From: Bacteroidales bacterium
Lineage (GTDB): Bacteria; Bacteroidota; Bacteroidia; Bacteroidales; UBA932
Assembly: GCA_017549505.1 (NCBI GenBank)
Contig: JAFYUS010000050.1
Location: forward strand, 1-45,111
Reading direction: 5' to 3'
Length of the DNA stretch: 45,111 nucleotides
Under the pieces are notes generated by a model. That model did no database searches. It saw nothing but the letters and a program-made list of their open reading frames with translations, and was not told the origin of the DNA. Positions 1 through 8,931 of this stretch are shown here, one piece after another (position 1 is the stretch's first letter; each line of letters opens with the position of its first letter). A program made the translations under genes and the position numbers.

Positions 1-88
1 AATTTGCAACCTTCTTTTTCCATTGAACGGATTTAAATGATAAATATTCATCAAGACGTAACTCCTGAGGCGGTTACGTACGTTCTGA

Positions 89-223
89 AGTGGCGGTAGG
101 GTAAGTTTGGATGGCGTGGCCGCCCGTGGCCTCGTGAACGGAGGGGCCCGCGACGAAGTCGTGGGAGGGATGTAGTCGGAACAAGTTCCGACGGAACCAA
201 GCCAAACTTACCCTACCGCCACT
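89..223. repeat. Hairpin element with 22-bp inverted arms (family A, copy 1)
   Basis: Perfect 22-bp inverted arms at 89-110 and 202-223 enclose a GC-rich core. The core holds a 27-nt block at 115-141 that is identical to 16251-16277, then a hairpin at 143-169 (GGGGCCCGCG - ACGAAGT - CGTGGGAGGG type) and a small perfect hairpin at 175-192 (GTCGGAAC-aa-GTTCCGAC). It ends 18 nt past the stop codon of the minus-strand gene at 242. There is no T-tract, so a simple terminator is unlikely. The arms are unrelated to those of the copy at 16.2 kb although the core is the same. Confidence 0.85.
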
Positions 224-241
224 GGTGTCATATAAACAGAT

Positions 242-1207
242 TTATGCTTCTTCTTTCTTGCCTTTGAAGAAGCCCAGGATTCCTTTGCCCATAGAGGTGG
301 CGGTACCGGCGAGGACTCCAGGAATGGCCTTGAAGGCATCCTTGAAAGCCTTTATCGAAACCTCGCGCCGCTTGCGGCCGGCGAGGGCATCAGGACCTTC
401 CATCAGGAAGGTCTTCGTCACATAGCCGATCCTGAGGGTAAGAAGGGAGTTTACCGCACCCTGGACTGCAGATTCAGTGACTATACCAGGAATCTTCAGA
501 TTTGACAAGGCTCCGGTAAGGGTGACTTCTCCTGCAAGATCGGAGATAACTTCCGAAGTGCAGTACGAAACCAGAGTCGTTGTCAGGATATTGGCATATA
601 TCCTGAACATCTGTGCCCTGGTAGGACGGAATCCTGTAGCGAGAACAAGGTCTTCGACCTGTCTGTAATTCATCACGAGGACGACGGTAGTATCCACCAG
701 ATTGTTCTGAGATACCGAGGTAATGATGAAGACAGACTTCGCCCACTCCTTCATCTTGGAGTTGATTCCGGAAATGCCCATTTCCTTATTGCCGTCGAAA
801 CGGAGCTGTACCTCCCTGTCGATCATTGCCTTGAGGCCTTCCACATTGTCTGCACATGAAACAATTTCAGCACGAAGGTCAGCCTGATGCCTGGAACGTT
901 GAGTCTCATCTTCGATATAACCGCAGTTGGATGCAAGCCTCTTTGCAAAAGACTGAAGTTTCTTCAGGTCGTCTGTATCATCGCCCTTCCCAAGCGCCGG
1001 GAACTCCGGCGCTGTATGGACCTTTATGATCGGTACCAGCACAAAGATGAATGCAAGCACAAGTACAAGCGCATAGAATGCATATTCGGCGTATGGAGTA
1101 TGACATATCTCACCGAGCTTTTCAGCGACGGTTATGACATTTCCCATAAGCAGGATGACAAGCACCCCGATGAAAACACCGATGATAAGCAGCAGGTTTC
1201 TTTTCAT
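242..1207 (-). CDS. DUF697-like integral membrane protein
   Basis: Protein of 321 residues. Two hydrophobic segments near the N-terminus (about residues 4-24 and 41-62) anchor it in the inner membrane. The remainder is soluble; residues about 200-290 contain a glycine/alanine-rich stretch (around NSLLTLRIGYVTKTF) that resembles the DUF697 domain of YcjF and of some GTPase-associated membrane proteins. No catalytic motif is visible. It starts 9 nt after the aminopeptidase stop and looks like the last gene of the 5039-242 operon. A family-A hairpin element follows its stop codon. The DUF697 link is by eye and moderate; the function is unknown. Confidence 0.7.
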   Translation of the reverse strand: MKRNLLLIIGVFIGVLVILLMGNVITVAEKLGEICHTPYAEYAFYALVLVLAFIFVLVPIIKVHTAPEFPALGKGDDTDDLKKLQSFAKRLASNCGYIEDETQRSRHQADLRAEIVSCADNVEGLKAMIDREVQLRFDGNKEMGISGINSKMKEWAKSVFIITSVSQNNLVDTTVVLVMNYRQVEDLVLATGFRPTRAQMFRIYANILTTTLVSYCTSEVISDLAGEVTLTGALSNLKIPGIVTESAVQGAVNSLLTLRIGYVTKTFLMEGPDALAGRKRREVSIKAFKDAFKAIPGVLAGTATSMGKGILGFFKGKKEEA

Positions 1208-1216
1208 ATCCTTTCT

Positions 1217-3025
1217 TTATATAGGCATGGTCTTTTCACGGAGCCATGAAGCCGTTTCGGTAGGAAGATGAGGAGAAAGGGTGCGGTAAACCCAGTCGTT
1301 GTATTCATTCAGCCAGTCCAATGCTTCAGGGCCCAGGAGTTCCGGTACTACAGCTGATGTATCGAAATGGCAGCATGTCAATGTCTCAAAGTCGAGCCAG
1401 TCTCCGAACTCGCTCATTCCCGCCTCACGGCACAGGATGATGTTCTCATGGCGCACGCCATGCATTCCCTCCCTGTAGAGAGCAGGCTCATTCGAGGTCA
1501 CCATGCCCGGAAGGAGCGGCTGCGGGTTGTACTGATACCTTATCGACTGCGGCCCTTCGTGGACGCAGAGATAGTATCCGACACCATGTCCGGTACCATG
1601 TCCGAAGTTCCTCATCTTCTTCCATAGAGGCATTCTGGCGATGGAATCTATCTGGCAACCGGCAGTTCCTCTAGGAAAAACTGCCATTGACAGGTCGATC
1701 ATACCTTTCAGGACGAGAGTATAATCCTCTCTCTCGAGCGCTGTGCACTCTCCCATCGGTATGGTTCTGGTGATATCTGTCGTGCCTGTAAGATACTGTC
1801 CGCCCGAGTCGACAAGATAAAGACCGAACGGACGGATCACTGCAGAGCCCTCCTTCGGAGTAGAATAATGCGGAAGGGCTGCGCCCGGTCCGTAAGCTGA
1901 GATGTTCTCGAAACTGTTGCCTCGGTATCCCGGAATCTGAGACCGGAACCATGTAAGTTTCTCCGAGGCTTCCCATTCATCCACTTCCCTTCCGGAAGCA
2001 ACTTCTGTTTCCAGCCAATGCAGGAAGCACTCCATGGCGACTCCGTCGTCGACATGTGTCTGACGGAGGTTCTCTATCTCCGAACTGGTCTTGACAGATT
2101 TCTGAAGGATGACAGGAGAAGTTCCGCATACGATCCTCTCTGCAGGATATGAATCCTGGATATATGAGTAGAGGTGATGGTTCAATGTCGAAGGGTCGAC
2201 AAAGAGCTTTACAGGAGACTGTTCTTCTGTAAAGTCGGACAGACCGAAGAAGACTGCATCATAGTCATCGATGACCACATCATCCATCTCAAGTTCAGCA
2301 AAGCTGTCCAAAGTATCGGGATCGTCAGTCATTCCCTTCCTGACAAACCACCTGACACTATCTTGTGACACAAGAAGATAAGATATCACCAACGGGTTAT
2401 ATTCTATATCGTTTCCTCTGACATTGAGCATCCATGCTATCTCGTCAAGAGAGGTCAGAAGGACTCGGTCCACTCCTTCAAGGAGCATCCATTTCCTCAG
2501 CCAGGATATCTTCTCTGCACGAGGTGTACCACCGAAAGTGTCTGTATCAAGGGTAGTTATCGGGGTCATAGGTATCTGCGGACGTGATTCCCATAGTTCT
2601 TCCAGCATGTCAGGGACATCGACTGTCAGGCCTCCTTCTCCCAAGGCGTCTGCAATCTCCTTCACTGCATCCACATTCCAGCAAAGGCCATCGATGGCCA
2701 CGGTCTTAGCCTTATCGGAAAGCCACTCTGGTATGCTTACAGCTCCAGGGATCCTTGTCTTATGGAGCTCTACACCAGTACCTTCGAGCTGAGTCAAGGC
2801 CTGGATGAAATATCTTGAGTCTGTCCATAGGCCGGCATGGTCACGGGTAATGACCAGGTCGCCGGCTTCGCCTGTGAAACCGCTCAGGAAGTTTACCTGC
2901 TGCCATCTTGGAGCAGGATATTCGCTGCTGTGAGGATCGGAACCGCTGACTACCACTGCATCCCAGCCGTTTCTGTCCATCATAGCCCTGAGGGCATCTA
3001 TTCTTTCTGAAAAAATGTTTGCCAT
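1217..3025 (-). CDS. pepP: Xaa-Pro aminopeptidase (peptidase family M24B)
   Basis: A 602-residue metallo-aminopeptidase that removes an N-terminal residue next to proline; expected to be cytoplasmic because no signal peptide is seen. The first ~300 residues fit the creatinase/prolidase N-terminal domains and the rest the pita-bread M24 fold. The five metal ligands are recognisable: Asp in LYLVDSGGQY, Asp in TGTTDITRT, His in GHGTGHGVGYY, Glu in SNEPALY and Glu in GVRHENIIL. Length matches the long (~600 aa) aminopeptidase P form of Bacteroidota and eukaryotes. It starts 3 nt after the hemW stop, so the two are surely cotranscribed; the DUF697-like gene follows. Confidence 0.93.
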   Translation of the reverse strand: MANIFSERIDALRAMMDRNGWDAVVVSGSDPHSSEYPAPRWQQVNFLSGFTGEAGDLVITRDHAGLWTDSRYFIQALTQLEGTGVELHKTRIPGAVSIPEWLSDKAKTVAIDGLCWNVDAVKEIADALGEGGLTVDVPDMLEELWESRPQIPMTPITTLDTDTFGGTPRAEKISWLRKWMLLEGVDRVLLTSLDEIAWMLNVRGNDIEYNPLVISYLLVSQDSVRWFVRKGMTDDPDTLDSFAELEMDDVVIDDYDAVFFGLSDFTEEQSPVKLFVDPSTLNHHLYSYIQDSYPAERIVCGTSPVILQKSVKTSSEIENLRQTHVDDGVAMECFLHWLETEVASGREVDEWEASEKLTWFRSQIPGYRGNSFENISAYGPGAALPHYSTPKEGSAVIRPFGLYLVDSGGQYLTGTTDITRTIPMGECTALEREDYTLVLKGMIDLSMAVFPRGTAGCQIDSIARMPLWKKMRNFGHGTGHGVGYYLCVHEGPQSIRYQYNPQPLLPGMVTSNEPALYREGMHGVRHENIILCREAGMSEFGDWLDFETLTCCHFDTSAVVPELLGPEALDWLNEYNDWVYRTLSPHLPTETASWLREKTMPI

Positions 3026-3028
3026 AAC

Positions 3029-4174
3029 TTATATTATGTCTGATATTATTCTATCTGATATGAAAAAACTGTCTTCCGGGATACGGACATTGCCGTTGGA
3101 AAGGAGCACCAGATTGCCTATGGCGAAGGCGCGGGAGAGTTCATCCAGGTCACAATGTCCGCGCAGATAGGATTCCGGAATTCCGTCTGATGTCCGGAGT
3201 GCCAGCATGATACGCTCCAGCACCAGCTGTTCTTCGGTAAGGTCCTCTCCGTCCTGACATCCGGTCGGATCTTCAAGATACTTACCAAGGTCCGGTTCGT
3301 TCCAATACCTGGAAATACCGGTATAACTATGCGCTCCGGGGCCTAAACCTACGTATGGGATATGTCGCCAATATGCGGAATTATGTTTCGCTTCGTAACC
3401 CGGAAGAGCAAAGTTGGAGATTTCGTAGTGGGTATATCCGGCATCACGCAACGCCTGACAGAGCATATCGTACTGATGCTCACAAAGTTCCTCGGAAGCT
3501 TCCTCCCATCTGCCACGTTCTACCAGTTTTGCGAGCATGCTTCCCGGCTCTACCGACAACTGGTATGAGGATATATGTTTCGGTAGTTTACCGGATGGGG
3601 ATATGGACAGAGCCTTGTCCAACGTAGCCTGCCACTGCTGGTCTGACAGCTGAGGAAGACCGAAGATAAGGTCTAGGCTGATATTCTCTACACCAGAAGC
3701 CTCAAGTATCTCATAGGCCTTACGGGCAGTATCGGCATCATGCCTGCGGTTCATGAACTTGAGTATACCGTCATCAAAAGACTGCACACCCATGCTTATG
3801 CGGTTCACCCCAAGAGCAAGCAATCCCTTGACATAGGACTCTCCCTTCTCCACGATATCTTCAGGGTTCACCTCGACTGTAAATTCTTCGTATGGTCCTC
3901 CGTGGCCGATTTCATGGAGGGATGAAAGTATTCGTTCAAGAACATGAAGAGGCAGCACCGATGGGGTGCCGCCTCCTATATATAATGTATTTACCTCGTC
4001 TGATATCTCGTCCGCACGAAGACTGATCTCATTGACCAGAGCATCTGCAAACTTTTCGAACATAACTTCCTGCTTGAGCGCATCCTCTTTTGAGCGACAT
4101 CTGCCTGCGACTTCAGAATAAAAGTCACAATATGTGCAGAAACTCCTGCAGAAAGGTATGTGGATGTATATCAC
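3029..4174 (-). CDS. hemW: HemW, radical SAM heme chaperone
   Basis: A 381-residue radical SAM protein. The [4Fe-4S] cluster motif is C9-x3-C13-x2-C16 (CRSFCTYC), followed by the SAM-binding GGGTPS and the HemW-type segment GVQSFDDGIL. It lacks the features of genuine coproporphyrinogen dehydrogenase HemN and matches the shorter HemW family, which binds heme and inserts it into respiratory enzymes. Annotated in many genomes as 'HemN-like coproporphyrinogen III oxidase'. It starts 1 nt after the stop of the coiled-coil gene and ends 3 nt before pepP, the middle of a tight four-gene operon. Confidence 0.93.
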   Translation of the reverse strand: MIYIHIPFCRSFCTYCDFYSEVAGRCRSKEDALKQEVMFEKFADALVNEISLRADEISDEVNTLYIGGGTPSVLPLHVLERILSSLHEIGHGGPYEEFTVEVNPEDIVEKGESYVKGLLALGVNRISMGVQSFDDGILKFMNRRHDADTARKAYEILEASGVENISLDLIFGLPQLSDQQWQATLDKALSISPSGKLPKHISSYQLSVEPGSMLAKLVERGRWEEASEELCEHQYDMLCQALRDAGYTHYEISNFALPGYEAKHNSAYWRHIPYVGLGPGAHSYTGISRYWNEPDLGKYLEDPTGCQDGEDLTEEQLVLERIMLALRTSDGIPESYLRGHCDLDELSRAFAIGNLVLLSNGNVRIPEDSFFISDRIISDII

Positions 4175-4175
4175 G

Positions 4176-5039
4176 TTATCGGAGCATCATTTCAGCTGAA
4201 CCGAGCAGGGTCTGCTCAGTATAAGCCTCAACGGTATAGATACCCTTTGTATACTCAGGAATCTCATTGAGATAGATGCTGAGGTCCACCTCCTTGCCCT
4301 GATAATCCACTTCACGGGATGCCGAGCAGATCATAGGCTCACCATTTACCTCGAACGTTCTCTGAGTGCTGTTGGTCAGAAGTATTCCTTCAGGATCCTT
4401 TACTCTGATATATACTCTTACAGGACCCTTTGGTGCGAGGTCGTTCTCCACGAGACTGAGAGAAGTCATGAGTCTCACCACTCTGCTGCTTCTGTCAGTA
4501 ACCTTATCGGATGCATTATATGCCTCAAGTCTTATGCCTCTTGCCTTGATTACAGAACCGGCTGCCACCTGACCTGAAAGGCTTTCCACTGTCTTGTTCA
4601 GAGCCTCTTCCCTCTTTCTGCTTTCAGCAGCCTCGCGGCGTGCTGCAGCTGCATCAGCCTTAAGTTTCTGGTTCAATGTATTGAGGGAGTCGATCTGGAC
4701 GATATAGCTCTTCATGATGGTTCTGAGGGTACCGAGTTCCTTCTCATACTGACGCATCTTGCTTCTGTTGGTAGCCTCAGTCTTCTGGATTCTTGCTATA
4801 AGCTGAGACACTTCTTCTCTTGAAGAATCGAGCTGTGAATTGATCGAATCATAATCAGAAGACAATGAAGCATAGTCATTCTGGAGCTCGACCATCTGGG
4901 CTGTAAGCTCTTCCTTATCTATCGTAAGTTCCTTTACCAGAGATGTCTTCTGATACCAGATGTATGCAAGCGCGCCTGCGAGAAGCACGGCTACAGCTAT
5001 CAGGGCATACATGATTTTTTTCAGAGTGTTGTTTTCCAT
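4176..5039 (-). CDS. Membrane-anchored coiled-coil protein of unknown function
   Basis: I chose the ATG at 5039; an in-frame TTG at 5051 is possible but weaker. The 287-residue product has one transmembrane segment (about residues 9-28), a long acidic/basic heptad region (about 30-165, rich in E, K, Q, S) predicted to be a coiled coil, and a C-terminal beta-rich domain (about 166-287) with a run like VRVYIRVKDPEGILLTNS. Such TM-coil-beta proteins are common in Bacteroidota but have no assigned role. It is first in the operon with hemW and pepP; a TATCTTTG box lies 61 nt upstream. Confidence 0.8.
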   Translation of the reverse strand: MENNTLKKIMYALIAVAVLLAGALAYIWYQKTSLVKELTIDKEELTAQMVELQNDYASLSSDYDSINSQLDSSREEVSQLIARIQKTEATNRSKMRQYEKELGTLRTIMKSYIVQIDSLNTLNQKLKADAAAARREAAESRKREEALNKTVESLSGQVAAGSVIKARGIRLEAYNASDKVTDRSSRVVRLMTSLSLVENDLAPKGPVRVYIRVKDPEGILLTNSTQRTFEVNGEPMICSASREVDYQGKEVDLSIYLNEIPEYTKGIYTVEAYTEQTLLGSAEMMLR

Positions 5040-5099
5040 ACAATATATCAATTAGTTTGTTCGTGGGCATCCTTGGTCCAGGATGGCAATACACATGTG

Positions 5100-5135
5100 C
5101 AAAGATAGTAAAATATCGGATTTTTCGTATATTTG
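5100..5135. promoter_or_regulatory. Divergent Bacteroidota-type -7 boxes
   Basis: On the minus strand TATCTTTG (5107-5100) matches the TAnnTTTG -7 box and would drive the 5039-242 operon. On the plus strand TATATTTG (5128-5135) would drive the gene at 5184. No clear TTTG -33 element is seen for either at 19-21 nt, so these are motif matches only. Confidence 0.5.
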
Positions 5136-5183
5136 TGACCCGTCCGACCAGATGGACCATGTTTTACAAGCAAAAATGACGCC

Positions 5184-5657
5184 ATGAAATATTTTATCAG
5201 ATCCGTTAAGTACTTCTTCTATTTCGCAATACTGACAACCCTCATCATCCTCGCACTTGTTCTGATCGGAGCAGTGGAAGGAAATATCGAAAGCATATTT
5301 GAAGACGGATACAGTTCCCTCTGGAAGATTGCCGCATTCTTTATCATTGTGGCATCCGTATATCCGAAGTTCGGTTTCGTCAGAAGACAACTGGAGACAT
5401 CAGAAGACTGGGACACCGTGAAGGAAAAGGCAAAGGCATATTTCGATGAAAAGCCTTTCGTTGTGGAATCCGAGACCGAGGACTGTCTGACATTCAGACG
5501 CAGAGACGTCATCGGAAGACTGACAAAGATGTGCGAAGACCGCATAACTGTCAGCAGGACCGATGACGGATATTTCATGGAAGGACTAAGGAAGGATGTC
5601 TTCCTTTACTCTTCCGGCTTGTTGAGCATCTTGGCAGCCTCTGACAACGCAGAGTAG
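5184..5657 (+). CDS. Small membrane protein, unknown function
   Basis: 157 residues with two hydrophobic segments (about 10-33 and 46-62) followed by a charged cytoplasmic domain of ~90 residues containing LTFRRRDVIGRLTKMCEDRI. I do not recognise the family. The gene is monocistronic and convergent: its last 52 nt overlap the 3' end of the DUF3109 gene on the other strand. The 3' overlap is real coding on both strands because both reading frames keep full-length proteins. Confidence 0.75.
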   Translation: MKYFIRSVKYFFYFAILTTLIILALVLIGAVEGNIESIFEDGYSSLWKIAAFFIIVASVYPKFGFVRRQLETSEDWDTVKEKAKAYFDEKPFVVESETEDCLTFRRRDVIGRLTKMCEDRITVSRTDDGYFMEGLRKDVFLYSSGLLSILAASDNAE

Positions 5658-6205
5658 AAATCTTCGCCGAAATAACGTTCTATAGGTTCGCGCAGGAATT
5701 CATATACGCGGACCTTATCTTTTTTACCTTTGGCGAACGCATCCTGGCAGATATGCCACCTATGCAGGTTCAGGGCTCTCATTCCATTTCGGAGAGTCGT
5801 TATTCGGATAGGATAAAGCCAGCATGATATCGGCTTGCGGAAATCTCCCTTACCCTGGAACCAACATCTCTCCATCGAACAGAAACAGTTGCCGTCTTCA
5901 TCGAAAATCGTATAGGCACACTCCTCACTTCCCGGCACCAGTGGAGTGACCATATCACCGTCCATGTCGATTTCATAGAATCCTTTACGGGCAACTGCGG
6001 CGCGGCCTTCCTCTGACATTATCGGAGAAAATATATGGTAGTTCTTTTCGATAGCTTCCGCTTCACATTCCTCCATCGGTGCTCCACTGTCTCCTATTAC
6101 ACAGCAGCAGCCCTTGCATTTCTCATAGTCACATGCAAAATACTCGGTCAGAATCTCCTCTGACACAAGACAATCGTCTATTTCTATTATTGTTCCGTGA
6201 TACAT
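5606..6205 (-). CDS. DUF3109 family cysteine-rich protein
   Basis: 199 residues, soluble. Near the N-terminus lies a cysteine cluster (ACDYEKCKGCCCVIGD, residues ~24-39), with further cysteines in NCFCSMERC and WHICQDAF, the pattern of the DUF3109 family, which is related to the YkgJ-type CxxCxxCC proteins thought to bind zinc or an iron-sulfur centre. No enzymatic role is known to me. It starts 2 nt after the M16-like gene's stop, so the two form an operon; its 3' end overlaps the convergent gene at 5184 by 52 nt. Confidence 0.85.
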   Translation of the reverse strand: MYHGTIIEIDDCLVSEEILTEYFACDYEKCKGCCCVIGDSGAPMEECEAEAIEKNYHIFSPIMSEEGRAAVARKGFYEIDMDGDMVTPLVPGSEECAYTIFDEDGNCFCSMERCWFQGKGDFRKPISCWLYPIRITTLRNGMRALNLHRWHICQDAFAKGKKDKVRVYEFLREPIERYFGEDFYSALSEAAKMLNKPEE

Positions 6206-6207
6206 AT

Positions 6208-8835
6208 CTATTTCTTGCTGACAATATATTCTACTCTGGTTCCTTCATTAAGCTTTGAAATGATGGTCTTCACCTTTTCCGGTGTCACCGATTTTATCCT
6301 GGCATCATGGTTTGTAGTGAAATCCTTTCCGGCAAGATGTCTTCTGGAAATTACGTTAAGCCAATAGAAAGGGACCTTCATCTCCATCTCGAGACCGGTC
6401 TTCAACTGAGCCTTGAAGGCTTCTACATCCTCTTTGGTAACCTCCACACCCTGAGTACCCGAAAGTACGGAACGGACTATATTCAAAGCCTCAATTGTTC
6501 CGGTATGCTGCGTGTCCGAGGAGAATCCGTTCTCCGAAACCTCATTCAGTGAAATGTGGATATTCATCCTTTCATTCGGATATATCCTGCATTCATGAGA
6601 CAAGGTCAGGTACATTCCGGTATCCGCTATAGCATCTGAAAGATTCTTCTTAAGCACCATTGCAGCCACTTCAGCTGCCATCAGATTGTCTGCAGTCAGG
6701 GTAAACGGTAAAGAAAGTGCTATATCCACACTGCTACTTTCTCCTTCCACAGTATAAGTAGACCATCCAGAAGCCGGCTGATATCTTACAAGAGGCTTTC
6801 TGAAGGCGATATCTGTAACCTCGAATTCACCGGCATACTTCAGCATCTTCTTCTTGAGGACGGCAGGATCCACATCTCCAAGAATTATCAGCACCCCATC
6901 GTTTGTCTTCTGAAGAATGTTCTGATAGAACCGGTCCGCCTTCTTCGCCAGATCGGGAGACAGCCTGTCAAGCATCCTGTATGAAACATGATCATAATCC
7001 GGACACATTATCTCGTTCACCTTGGCTACCATCTCAGCCGGAGTGCCCTTTCTCAAAGCATTGCGCAAAGGCTCGCATGATTCATAATACTTGACTGCAT
7101 TCTCATCAATCCTCCTGTCGTATAATGCAGAAAGAAGGGAATTCATCATGAAATCCATCTTGTCATCATCGACAGATCCGCTTATCATCGTTGCATTCAG
7201 AGCCGTATGAACATCCAAGGACATACCTTCGGAAGCAAGCACGGCAATGAATTCATCCGCCGGCATACCACATATCCTGCTGAGCAGGAAATAATCAGAG
7301 ACATAACCGCCTTCACCTTTGGCCAGATCAGTGATGGAACTGAATCCTCCGTTGAGAGCAAGCGTATAATACAGTCTCCTTCCTGTCGGCATGCGACGGT
7401 ATACCACCTTGAATCCGTTGGAGAATGTCCATTCCAATCCCTTGGACATATGATCAGGCTTTTCCACCACCTTCAGTTTCGGACCGTCATAAAACTCAAA
7501 CGGCAATATATCATCTGAAGAATATGTCTTTCTCGTGAACTCTTTTGCAGACGACCAGTTTTCCTTCACGATGGCTCTGAGAGAATCCTCCTGCATCGGA
7601 TGGGTATATGACACTTCCAGATTCCTTTCAGGGTCAAGCAAGGCTGACGATATGCTGTTGAACAGACGCAGCTCGGTCGAGTCCGCAAGCACACGACCGG
7701 CCAGAAAATCAACCTTTGTCTTCAAGGTCGCAAGACTTCCGTTGTAAAGAAAAGCCGCCACGCATCTGTCTACATATTCAGAATTACCGACCGAAGGAAC
7801 CAGAACCTGCTCCTTAAGATCATCCATAGCTATCCTCTTCATCCTCATCAGGTCACGAACATCCGTGCGTCCTGCATCTATCCTGCCTATTTCCTGAGAT
7901 ACCAGTCTGACAGCCTTGGCAAAGTCTTTTCCGTCTACCGAAACTGTCACCATAAAGGCCTCATCGCCGGCAGACTGAACGCTCGTCCTATGTCTGCTCA
8001 CAACTTCAGCATATGGGACTCCGTTCTCTCTGAGACTTCTCTTTACATATTCTTCAGCAACCATTCCCAACTCGGACATGAAATTTTCATATATGGCCGG
8101 CTGGACTGTATTCATATACTCCTTCGGGGTCCTTGACGAGTTCCAGACAGCTGTAAAGGTAGACAGACCTTCATGTGAGCTCGGAAGCTGCACATATCTG
8201 GCCGTGTCCCTTTCCTCCCATACGTATTCCTTTCGGGCTGATGAAGGCACATTAGGAGTCATATATGAAATCATCTTCAGCTTGTCGGCTACAGCTGTTG
8301 CGTCCACATCACCGGCTATCACGACAGCCTGATCGGACGGGGCATACCACTTCCTGATGAATTCATCCTCAGTTGTACTTATTCTGTCCACCATGTCAAG
8401 AAGCATCAGCAAGGCAGAATCAAGGACTGCAGGTTTTGAGAGCGTCACATCATGAAAATGGAATTGGGTAGCATTATTGGAAACTGTAACAAAGCCTTCC
8501 TTTCCGGGAGTCACACCATGAGACGAGAAGAATTCCTGTACAGAAATTCCTCCGCTACGAGGCAGGACGGTCAGTGCATCTCTTGCGACCGACACAGCTC
8601 TATACGATGCTGTATCGGCTATATTTTCTGCTCCTGTCTTCTGCACCAATGCAAAGTCTGCCATTCCTTTGATCGTAGGATTGGAAACTATATAGTATGA
8701 TGTACCATTGGGAAGAACCCCTGTCTTCACAGCCTTATCAGGAGAAAGCACCGGAAGATCCTGGGCGGGCATGATTATTGCGGATAAAAGCCCTGCCACA
8801 AATAAAAGCAATCGCTTGCTGTGTGAATTTTTCAT
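6208..8835 (-). CDS. Secreted M16-fold protein lacking the zinc-binding motif
   Basis: About 875 residues from the ATG at 8835 (an upstream in-frame ATG at 8844 is less likely because the signal peptide begins at MKNSHSKRLLLF). Signal peptide to about residue 24, then two tandem pitrilysin/insulinase-like halves; the second starts near GLEWTFSNGFKVVYR. Active M16 peptidases carry HxxEH in the N-terminal half, just after the first beta strand (here LPNGTSYYIV). That segment here reads FALVQKTGAENIADTASYRA and contains no HxxEH; none occurs elsewhere. Most likely a non-catalytic partner subunit or a scaffold, as in the MPP-alpha type. Cotranscribed with DUF3109. Confidence 0.88.
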   Translation of the reverse strand: MKNSHSKRLLLFVAGLLSAIIMPAQDLPVLSPDKAVKTGVLPNGTSYYIVSNPTIKGMADFALVQKTGAENIADTASYRAVSVARDALTVLPRSGGISVQEFFSSHGVTPGKEGFVTVSNNATQFHFHDVTLSKPAVLDSALLMLLDMVDRISTTEDEFIRKWYAPSDQAVVIAGDVDATAVADKLKMISYMTPNVPSSARKEYVWEERDTARYVQLPSSHEGLSTFTAVWNSSRTPKEYMNTVQPAIYENFMSELGMVAEEYVKRSLRENGVPYAEVVSRHRTSVQSAGDEAFMVTVSVDGKDFAKAVRLVSQEIGRIDAGRTDVRDLMRMKRIAMDDLKEQVLVPSVGNSEYVDRCVAAFLYNGSLATLKTKVDFLAGRVLADSTELRLFNSISSALLDPERNLEVSYTHPMQEDSLRAIVKENWSSAKEFTRKTYSSDDILPFEFYDGPKLKVVEKPDHMSKGLEWTFSNGFKVVYRRMPTGRRLYYTLALNGGFSSITDLAKGEGGYVSDYFLLSRICGMPADEFIAVLASEGMSLDVHTALNATMISGSVDDDKMDFMMNSLLSALYDRRIDENAVKYYESCEPLRNALRKGTPAEMVAKVNEIMCPDYDHVSYRMLDRLSPDLAKKADRFYQNILQKTNDGVLIILGDVDPAVLKKKMLKYAGEFEVTDIAFRKPLVRYQPASGWSTYTVEGESSSVDIALSLPFTLTADNLMAAEVAAMVLKKNLSDAIADTGMYLTLSHECRIYPNERMNIHISLNEVSENGFSSDTQHTGTIEALNIVRSVLSGTQGVEVTKEDVEAFKAQLKTGLEMEMKVPFYWLNVISRRHLAGKDFTTNHDARIKSVTPEKVKTIISKLNEGTRVEYIVSKK

Positions 8836-8848
8836 AAAAACCATATCA

Positions 8849-8882
8849 TTTGCAAAATTACGACTTTTTTTTCCTACTTTTG
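8849..8882. promoter_or_regulatory. Overlapping divergent promoters, M16-like gene / TPR gene
   Basis: For the plus-strand TPR gene there is TTTG (about 8849-8852) and TACTTTTG (about 8875-8882), a near ideal -33/-7 pair 22 nt apart. The minus strand carries TAATTTTG at about 8860-8853, placed to drive the M16-like gene. The two promoters interlock within 35 bp, so the two transcription starts may compete. Confidence 0.6.
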
Positions 8883-8931
8883 CAACCTTATGAATTTAAA
8901 GCAATTAATTTATTAACAACAGATCATACTT

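Noticed and set aside
89-223. Ordinary rho-independent terminator
   Set aside because: The stem is far too long, interrupted by a structured 90-nt core, and lacks a T-tract on either strand.
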